A stretch of DNA of 64,000 bases, from NCBI GenBank assembly GCA_963680875.1, contig OY804583.1, positions 34,275,331-34,339,330 on the forward strand, written 5' to 3'. Under the pieces are notes generated by a model. That model was not told the origin of the DNA, ran no database searches, and saw only the letters and a list, made by a program, of their open reading frames with translations. How positions within the stretch are numbered: the stretch's first letter is position 1; the number at the start of each line of letters is the position of its first letter. The DNA is from Bathymodiolus brooksi (lineage: Eukaryota > Mollusca > Bivalvia > Mytilida > Modiolidae). Shown in pieces: positions 53,301 through 63,193 of this stretch. Both the position numbers and the translations under genes were made by a program.

Positions 53301-55760
53301 CTAGTTATAGTGTAGAACATGGTGACCAGTTTTATTGGTGTTTAACGACACTGTCAACAATGTGTCAGGTATAGCGTATAACATGCTGGCCAGTTTTATT
53401 GGTGTTTAACGACACTTTCAACAATATGTCAGGTATAACGTAGAACATGGTGACCAGTTTTATTGTTGCTTAACGACACTTTCAACAATGTGTCAGGTAT
53501 AACGTAGAACATGGTGACCAGTTTTATTGGTGTTTAACGACACTTTCAACAATGTGTCAGGTATAACGTAGAACATGGTGATCACTTTTATTGGTGTTTA
53601 ACGCCACTTTCAACAATGTTAGTTATAGTGTAGAACATGGTGACCAGTTTTATTGGTGTTTAACGACACTTTCAACAATATGTCAGGTATAACGTAGAAC
53701 ATGGTGACCATTTTTATTGGTGTTTAATGACACTTTCAACAATGTGTCAGTTATAACGTAGAACATGGTGAACAGTTTTATTGCTGTTTAACGACACTGT
53801 CAACAATGTGTCAGGTATAGCGTATAACATGCTGGCCAGTTTTATTGGTGTTTAACGACACTTTCAACAATATGTCAGGTATAACGTAGAACATGGTGAC
53901 CAGTTTTATTGTTGCTTAACGACACTTTCAACAATGTTTCAGGTATAACGTAGAACATGGTGACCAGTTTTATTGGTGTTTAACGACACCTTCAACAATG
54001 TGTCAGGTATAACGTAGAACATGGTGATCAGTTTTATTGGTGTTTGACGCCACTTTCAACAATGTTAGTTATAGTGTAGAACATGGTGACCAGTTTTATT
54101 GGTGTTTAACGACACTTTCAACAATGTGTCAGGTATAATGTAGAACATGGTGACCAGTTTTATTGGTGTTTAACCCACTTTCAACAATGTTAGTTATAGT
54201 GTAGAACATGGTGACCAGTTTTATTGGTGTTTAATGCCACTTTCAACAATGTGTCAGGTATAACGTAGAACATGGTGACCAGTTTTATTGATGTTTAACA
54301 ACACTTTCAACAATGTGTCAGGTATAACGTAGAACATGGTGACCCATTTAATTGGTGTTTATCGACACTTTCAACAATGTGTCAGGTATAACGTAGAACA
54401 TGGTGACCAGTTTTATTGGTGTTTAACGACACTTTCAACAATGTGTCAGGTATAGCGTATGACATGGTGACCAGTTTTATTGGTGTTTAACGACACTTTC
54501 AACAATGTGTCAGGTATAACATAGAACATGGTGACCAGTTTTATTGGTGCTTAACGACACTTTTAACAATGTGTCAGGTATAACGTAGAACATGGTGACC
54601 AGTTTTATTGATGTTTAACAACACTTTCAACAATGTGTCAGGTATAACGTAGAACATGGTGACCCGTTTAATTGGTGTTTATCGACACTTTCAACAATGT
54701 GTCAGGTATAACGTAGAACATGGTGACCAGTTTTATTGGTGTTTAACCACACTTTCAACAATGTGTCAGTTTAACGTATGACATGGTGACCAGTTTTATT
54801 GGTGTTTAACGCCACTTTCAACAATGTTAGTTATAGCGTAGAACATGGTGACCAGTTTTATTGGTGTTTAATGCCACTTTCAACAATATGTCAGGTATAA
54901 CGTAGAACATGGTGACCAGTTTTATTGGTGTTTAACGACACTTTCAACAATGTGTCAGGTATAACATAGAACATGGTGACCAGTTTTATTGGTGCTTAAC
55001 GACACTTTCAACAATGTGTCAGGTATAACGTAGAACGTGGTGACCAGTTTTATTGGTGTTTAATGCCACTTTCAACAATGCTAGTTATAGTGTAGAACAT
55101 GGTGACCAGTTTTATTGGTGTTTAACGACACTGTCAACAATGTGTCAGGTATAGCGTATAACATGCTGGCCAGTTTTATTGGTGTTTAACGACACTTTCA
55201 ACAATATGTCAGGTATAACGTAGAACATGGTGACCAGTTTTATTGTTGCTTAACGACACTTTCAACAATGTGTCAGGTATAACGTAGAACATGGTGACCA
55301 GTTTTATTGGTGTTTAACGACACTTTCAACAATGTGTCAGGTATAACGTAGAACATGGTGATCAGATTTATTGGTGTTTAACGCCACTTTCAACAATGTT
55401 AGTTATAGTGTAGAACATGGTGACCAGTTTTATTGGTGTTTAACGACACTTTCAACAATATGTCAGGTATAACGTAGAACATGGTGACCAGTTTTATTGG
55501 TGTTTAATGACACTTTCAACAATGTGTCAGTTATAACGTAGAACATGGTGAACAGTTTTATTGGTGTTTAACGACACTGTCAACAATGTGTCAGGTATAG
55601 CGTATAACATGCTGGCCAGTTTTATTGGTGTTTAACGACACTTTCAACAATATGTCAGGTATAACGTAGAACATGGTGACCAGTTTTATTGTTGCTTAAC
55701 GACACTTTCAACAATGTGTCAGGTATAACGTAGAACATGGTGACCAGTTTTATTGGTGTT
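50365..55760 (+). repeat. Super-repeat copy S2 (5396 bp)
   Basis: It runs between two tgtcgac markers at 50365 and 55761. It contains three tandem copies of the 634-bp cassette, starting at 51309, 51943 and 52577. The first carries cactttctac, the second ttggtgattaac and gtcagatatagcg, and the third ttggtgattaac and gtcaggtttaacg. Otherwise it matches S1 and the left part of S3 almost base for base. It is the fullest version of the super-repeat. Confidence 0.92.
51309..51942 (+). repeat. 634-bp cassette (10 monomers), first of three in S2
   Basis: It starts at ggtgtttaacgccactttct and runs through ataatg, gttag, tgcc, gatgtttaacaac, gacccatttaattgg, canonical, tatagcgtatgac, aacatag and cacttttaac monomers to a 62-bp cactcaac monomer. 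The same order follows at 51943 and 52577. The pair gatgtttaacaac/acccrtttaattgg sits in the middle of the cassette, as it does in other HORs of the window. Confidence 0.9.
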
Positions 55761-58700
55761 TGTCGACACTTTCAACAATGTGTCAGGTATAACGTAGAAC
55801 ATGGTGACCAGTTTTATTGGTGTTTAACGCCACTTTCAACAATGTAGTTATAGTGTAGAACATGGTGACCAGTTTTATTGGTGTTTAACGTCACTTTCAA
55901 CAATGTGTCAGTTATGACGTAGAACATGGTGAACAGTTTTATTGGTGTTTAACGACACTTTCAACAATGTGTCAGGTATAGCGTATAACATGCTGGCCAG
56001 TTTTATTGGTGTTTAACGACACTTTCAACAATGTGTCAGGTATAACGTAGAACATGGTGACCAGTTTTATTGTTGCTTAACGACACTTTCAACAATGTGT
56101 CAGGTATAACGTAGAACATGGTGACCAGTTTTATTGGTGTTTAACGACACTTTCAACAATGTGTCAGGTATAACGTAGAACATGGTGATCAGTTTTATTG
56201 GTGTTTAACGCCACTTTCAACAATGTTAGTTATAGTGTAGAACATGGTGACCAGTTTTATTGGTGTTTAACGCCACTTTCAACAATGTAGTTATAGTGTA
56301 GAACATGGTGACCAGTTTTATTGGTGTTTAACGTCACTTTCAACAATGTGTCAGTTATAACGTAGAACATGGTGAACAGTTTTATTGGTGTTTAACGACA
56401 CTTTCAACAATGTGTCAGGTATAATGTAGAACATGGTGACCAGTTTTATTGGTGTTTAACGACACTTTCAACAATGTGTCAGGTATAACATAGAACATGG
56501 TGACCAGTTTTATTGGTTTTTAACGACACTTTCAACAATGTGTCAGGTATAACGTAGAACATGGTGACCAGTTTTATTGGTGTTTATTAACACTTTCAAC
56601 AATGTGTCAGGTATAACGTATTACATGGTGACCAGTTTTATTGGTGTTTAACGACACTCAACAATATGTCAGGAATAATGTAGAACATGGTGACCAGTTT
56701 TATTGGTGTTTAACGCCACTTTCTACAATGTTAGTTATAGTGTAGAACATGGTGACCAGTTTTATTGGTGTTTAACGACACTTTCAACAATGTGTCAGGT
56801 ATAATGTAGAACATGGTGACCAGTTTTATTGGTGTTTAACGCCACTTTCAACAATGTTAGTTATAGTGTAGAACATGGTGACCAGTTTTATTGGTGTTTA
56901 ATGCCACTTTCAACAATGTGTCAGGTATAACGTAGAACATGGTGACCAGTTTTATTGATGTTTAACAACACTTTCAACAATGTGTCAGGTATAACGTAGA
57001 ACATGGTGACCCATTTAATTGGTGTTTATCGACACTTTCAACAATGTGTCAGGTATAACGTAGAACATGGTGACCAGTTTTATTGGTGTTTAACGACACT
57101 TTCAACAATGTGTCAGGTATAGCGTATGACATGGTGACCAGTTTTATTGGTGTTTAACGACACTTTCAACAATGTGTCAGGTATAACATAGAACATGGTG
57201 ACCAGTTTTATTGGTGCTTAACGACACTTTTAACAATGTGTCAGGTATAACGTAGAACATGGTGACCAGTTTTATTGGTGTTTAACGACACTCAACAATA
57301 TGTCAGGTATAATGTAGAACATGGTGACCAGTTTTATTGGTGATTAACGCCACTTTCAACAATGTTAGTTATAGTGTAGAACATGGTGACCAGTTTTATT
57401 GGTGTTTAACGACACTTTCAACAATGTGTCAGGTATAATGTAGAACATGGTGACCAGTTTTATTGGTGTTTAACGCCACTTTCAACAATGTTAGTTATAG
57501 TGTAGAACATGGTGACCAGTTTTATTGGTGTTTAATGCCACTTTCAACAATGTGTCAGGTATAACGTAGAACATGGTGACCAGTTTTATTGATGTTTAAC
57601 AACACTTTCAACAATGTGTCAGGTATAACGTAGAACATGGTGACCCGTTTAATTGGTGTTTATCGACACTTTCAACAATGTGTCAGGTATAACGTAGAAC
57701 ATGGTGACCAGTTTTATTGGTGTTTAACCACACTTTCAACAATGTGTCAGGTTTAACGTATGACATGGTGACCAGTTTTATTGGTGTTTAACGCCACTTT
57801 CAACAATGTTAGTTATAGCGTAGAACATGGTGACCAGTTTTATTGGTGTTTAATGCCACTTTCAACAATATGTCAGGTATAACGTAGAACATGGTGACCA
57901 GTTTTATTGGTGTTTAACGACACTTTCAACAATGTGTCAGGTATAACATAGAACATGGTGACCAGTTTTATTGGTGCTTAACGACACTTTCAACAATGTG
58001 TCAGGTATAAAGTAGAACATGGTGACCAGTTTTATTGGTGTTTAATGCCACTTTCAACAATGCTAGTTATAGTGTAGAACATGGTGACCAGTTTTATTGG
58101 TGTTTAACGACACTGTCAACAATGTGTCAGGTATAGCGTATAACATGCTGGCCAGTTTTATTGGTGTTTAACGACACTTTCAACAATATGTCAGGTATAA
58201 CGTAGAACATGGTGACCAGTTTTATTGTTGCTTAACGACACTTTCAACAATGTGTCAGGTATAACGTAGAACATGGTGACCAGTTTTATTGGTGTTTAAC
58301 GACACTTTCAACAATGTGTCAGGTATAACGTAGAACATGGTGATCAGTTTTATTGGTGTTTAACGCCACTTTCAACAATGTTAGTTATAGTGTAGAACAT
58401 GGTGACCAGTTTTATTGGTGTTTAACGACACTTTCAACAATATGTCAGGTATAACGTAGAACATGGTGACCAGTTTTATTGGTGTTTAATGACACTTTCA
58501 ACAATGTGTCAGTTATAACGTAGAACATGGTGACCAGTTTTATTGGTGTTTAATGACACTTTCAACAATGTGTCAGGTATAATGTAGAACATGGTGACCA
58601 GTTTTATTGGTGTTTAACCCACTTTCAACAATGTTAGTTATAGTGTAGAACATGGTGACCAGTTTTATTGGTGTTTAATGCCACTTTCAACAATGTGTCA

Positions 58701-61159
58701 GGTATAACGTAGAACATGGTGACCAGTTTTATTGATGTTTAACAACACTTTCAACAATGTGTCAGGTATAACGTAGAACATGGTGACCCATTTAATTGGT
58801 GTTTATCGACACTTTCAACAATGTGTCAGGTATAACGTAGAACATGGTGACCAGTTTTATTGGTGTTTAACGACACTTTCAACAATGTGTCAGGTATAGC
58901 GTATGACATGGTGACCAGTTTTATTGGTGTTTAACGACACTTTCAACAATGTGTCAGGTATAACATAGAACATGGTGACCAGTTTTATTGGTGCTTAACG
59001 ACACTTTTAACAATGTGTCAGGTATAACGTAGAACATGGTGACCAGTTTTATTGATGTTTAACAACACTTTCAACAATGTGTCAGGTATAACGTAGAACA
59101 TGGTGACCCGTTTAATTGGTGTTTATCGACACTTTCAACAATGTGTCAGGTATAACGTAGAACATGGTGACCAGTTTTATTGGTGTTTAACCACACTTTC
59201 AACAATGTGTCAGGTTTAACGTATGACATGGTGACCAGTTTTATTGGTGTTTAACGCCACTTTCAACAATGTTAGTTATAGCGTAGAACATGGTGACCAG
59301 TTTTATTGGTGTTTAATGCCACTTTCAACAATATGTCAGATATAACGTAGAACATGGTGACCAGTTTTATTGGTGCTTAACGACACTTTCAACAATGTGT
59401 CAGGTATAACGTAGAACGTGGTGACCAGTTTTATTGGTGTTTAATGCCACTTTCAACAATGCTAGTTATAGTGTAGAACATGGTGACCAGTTTTATTGGT
59501 GTTTAACGACACTGTCAACAATGTGTCAGGTATAGCGTATAACATGCTGGCCAGTTTTATTGGTGTTTAACGACACTTTCAACAATATGTCAGGTATAAC
59601 GTAGAACATGGTGACCAGTTTTATTGTTGCTTAACGACACTTTCAACAATGTGTCAGGTATAACGTAGAACATGGTGACCAGTTTTATTGGTGTTTAACG
59701 ACACTTTCAACAATGTGTCAGGTATAACGTAGAACATGGTGATCAGTTTTATTGGTGTTTAACGCCACTTTCAACAATGTTAGTTATAGTGTAGAACATG
59801 GTGACCAGTTTTATTGGTGTTTAACGACACTTTCAACAATATGTCAGGTATAACGTAGAACATGGTGACCAGTTTTATTGGTGTTTAATGACACTTTCAA
59901 CAATGTGTCAGTTATAACGTAGAACATGGTGAACAGTTTTATTGGTGTTTAACGACACTGTCAACAATGTGTCAGGTATAGCGTATAACATGCTGGCCAG
60001 TTTTATTGGTGTTTAACGACACTTTAAACAATATGTCAGGTATAACGTAGAACATGGTGACCAGTTTTATTGTTGCTTAACGACACTTTCAACAATGTGT
60101 CAGGTATAACGTAGAACATGGTGACCAGTTTTATTGGTGTTTAACGACACCTTCAACAATGTGTCAGGTATAACGTAGAACATGGTGATCAGTTTTATTG
60201 GTGTTTGACGCCACTTTCAACAATGTTAGTTATAGTGTAGAACATGGTGACCAGTTTTATTGGTGTTTAACGACACTTTCAACAATGTGTCAGGTATAAT
60301 GTAGAACATGGTGACCAGTTTTATTGGTGTTTAACCCACTTTCAACAATGTTAGTTATAGTGTAGAACATGGTGACCAGTTTTATTGGTGTTTAATGCCA
60401 CTTTCAACAATGTGTCAGGTATAACGTAGAACATGGTGACCAGTTTTATTGATGTTTAACAACACTTTCAACAATGTGTCAGGTATAACGTAGAACATGG
60501 TGACCCATTTAATTGGTGTTTATCGACACTTTCAACAATGTGTCAGGTATAACGTAGAACATGGTGACTAGTTTTATTGGTGTTTAACGACACTTTCAAC
60601 AATGTGTCAGGTATAGCGTATGACATGGTGACCAGTTTTATTGGTGTTTAACGACACTTTCAACAATGTGTCAGGTATAACATAGAACATGGTGACCAGT
60701 TTTATTGGTGCTTAACGACACTTTTAACAATGTGTCAGGTATAACGTAGAACATGGTGACCAGTTTTATTGGTGTTTAACGACACTCAACAATATGTCAG
60801 GTATAATGTAGAACATGGTGACCAGTTTTATTGGTGTTTAACGCCACTTTCAACAATGTGTCAGGTATAATGTAGAACATGGTGACCAGTTTTATTGGTG
60901 TTTAACGCCACTTTCAACAATGTTAGTTATAGTGTAGAACATGGTGACCAGTTTTATTGGTGTTTAATGCCACTTTCAACAATGTGTCAGGTATAACGTA
61001 GAACATGGTGACCAGTTTTATTGATGTTTAACAACACTTTCAACAATGTGTCAGGTATAACGTAGAACATGGTGACCAGTTTTATTGTTGCTTAACGACA
61101 CTTTCAACAATGTGTCAGGTATAACGTAGAACATGGTGACCAGTTTTATTGGTGTTTAA
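55761..61159 (+). repeat. Super-repeat copy S3, internally rearranged
   Basis: The left part matches S2 at an offset of 5396 bp to about 57340. With two cassettes (56705 and 57339) it then matches at 4762 bp. Near 58550 a loss of five monomers (318 bp) fuses taatgacac and ataatg monomers and drops the offset to 4444 bp (taaccc at 58615 against 54171). A further one-monomer loss near 59340 gives 4381 bp. From about 60000 it follows the series later fixed in the 1017-bp HOR (caccttcaac, gtgatcag, tttgacgcc, taacccac). Confidence 0.82.
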
Positions 61160-61223
61160 CGACACTTTCAACAATGTGTCAGGTATAACGTAGAACATGC
61201 TGGCCAGTTTTATTGGTGTTTAA
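61160..61223 (+). repeat. Chimeric monomer (canonical left half, gctggcc right half)
   Basis: The left part has cactttcaac and ggtataacgtagaac as in canonical monomers, and the right part has atgctggccag. In all other gctggcc monomers I checked, that heptamer is linked to tatagcgtataac. The switch lies within about 10 bp of aacatg. The same chimera opens each 1017-bp unit (62177 and 63194), so it marks the recombination event that created the HOR. Confidence 0.9.
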
Positions 61224-62176
61224 CGACACTTTCAACAATATGTCAGGTATAACGTAGAACATGGTGACCAGTTTTATTGTTGCTTAACGACACTTTCAAC
61301 AATGTGTCAGGTATAACGTAGAACATGGTGACCAGTTTTATTGGTGTTTAACGACACTTTCAACAATGTGTCAGGTATAACGTAGAACATGGTGATCAGT
61401 TTTATTGGTGTTTAACGCCACTTTCAACAATGTTAGTTATAGTGTAGAACATGGTGACCAGTTTTATTGGTGTTTAACGACACTTTCAACAATATGTCAG
61501 GTATAACGTAGAACATGGTGACCAGTTTTATTGGTGTTTAATGACACTTTCAACAATGTGTCAGTTATAACGTAGAACATGGTGAACAGTTTTATTGGTG
61601 TTTAACGACACTGTCAACAATGTGTCAGGTATAGCGTATAACATGCTGGCCAGTTTTATTGGTGTTTAACGACACTTTCAACAATATGTCAGGTATAACG
61701 TAGAACATGGTGACCAGTTTTATTGTTGCTTAACGACACTTTCAACAATGTGTCAGGTATAACGTAGAACATGGTGACCAGTTTTATTGGTGTTTAACGA
61801 CACCTTCAACAATGTGTCAGGTATAACGTAGAACATGGTGATCAGTTTTATTGGTGTTTGACGCCACTTTCAACAATGTTAGTTATAGTGTAGAACATGG
61901 TGACCAGTTTTATTGGTGTTTAACGACACTTTCAACAATGTGTCAGGTATAATGTAGAACATGGTGACCAGTTTTATTGGTGTTTAACCCACTTTCAACA
62001 ATGTTAGTTATAGTGTAGAACATGGTGACCAGTTTTATTGGTGTTTAATGCCACTTTCAACAATGTGTCAGGTATAACGTAGAACATGGTGACCAGTTTT
62101 ATTGATGTTTAACAACACTTTCAACAATGTGTCAGGTATAACGTAGAACATGGTGACCCATTTAATTGGTGTTTAT
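61160..62176 (+). repeat. 1017-bp HOR, copy 1 (16 monomers)
   Basis: The unit is 13 monomers of 64 bp, two of 62 bp and one of 61 bp, which sum to 1017. The order is: chimeric gctggcc, ttgttgctt, canonical, gtgatcag, gttag, caatatg, gttataacg/gaacag, gctggcc, ttgttgctt, canonical, caccttcaac/gtgatcag/tttg, gttag, ataatg, taacccac, tgcc, and caacac/gacccatttaattgg. Reading copies 1 and 2 side by side I found no difference. The only difference noticed is in the base before the unit (taacgac here, tatcgac in copies 2 and 3). Confidence 0.95.
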
Positions 62177-63193
62177 CGACACTTTCAACAATGTGTCAGG
62201 TATAACGTAGAACATGCTGGCCAGTTTTATTGGTGTTTAACGACACTTTCAACAATATGTCAGGTATAACGTAGAACATGGTGACCAGTTTTATTGTTGC
62301 TTAACGACACTTTCAACAATGTGTCAGGTATAACGTAGAACATGGTGACCAGTTTTATTGGTGTTTAACGACACTTTCAACAATGTGTCAGGTATAACGT
62401 AGAACATGGTGATCAGTTTTATTGGTGTTTAACGCCACTTTCAACAATGTTAGTTATAGTGTAGAACATGGTGACCAGTTTTATTGGTGTTTAACGACAC
62501 TTTCAACAATATGTCAGGTATAACGTAGAACATGGTGACCAGTTTTATTGGTGTTTAATGACACTTTCAACAATGTGTCAGTTATAACGTAGAACATGGT
62601 GAACAGTTTTATTGGTGTTTAACGACACTGTCAACAATGTGTCAGGTATAGCGTATAACATGCTGGCCAGTTTTATTGGTGTTTAACGACACTTTCAACA
62701 ATATGTCAGGTATAACGTAGAACATGGTGACCAGTTTTATTGTTGCTTAACGACACTTTCAACAATGTGTCAGGTATAACGTAGAACATGGTGACCAGTT
62801 TTATTGGTGTTTAACGACACCTTCAACAATGTGTCAGGTATAACGTAGAACATGGTGATCAGTTTTATTGGTGTTTGACGCCACTTTCAACAATGTTAGT
62901 TATAGTGTAGAACATGGTGACCAGTTTTATTGGTGTTTAACGACACTTTCAACAATGTGTCAGGTATAATGTAGAACATGGTGACCAGTTTTATTGGTGT
63001 TTAACCCACTTTCAACAATGTTAGTTATAGTGTAGAACATGGTGACCAGTTTTATTGGTGTTTAATGCCACTTTCAACAATGTGTCAGGTATAACGTAGA
63101 ACATGGTGACCAGTTTTATTGATGTTTAACAACACTTTCAACAATGTGTCAGGTATAACGTAGAACATGGTGACCCATTTAATTGGTGTTTAT
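62177..63193 (+). repeat. 1017-bp HOR, copy 2 (16 monomers)
   Basis: It appears identical by eye to 61160-62176; ttgttgc lies at 62294 and 62740 against 61277 and 61723. Such identity over 1 kb, when neighbouring monomers within the unit differ at many sites, shows that the 16-monomer block and not the monomer was the unit of the latest amplification. Confidence 0.95.
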
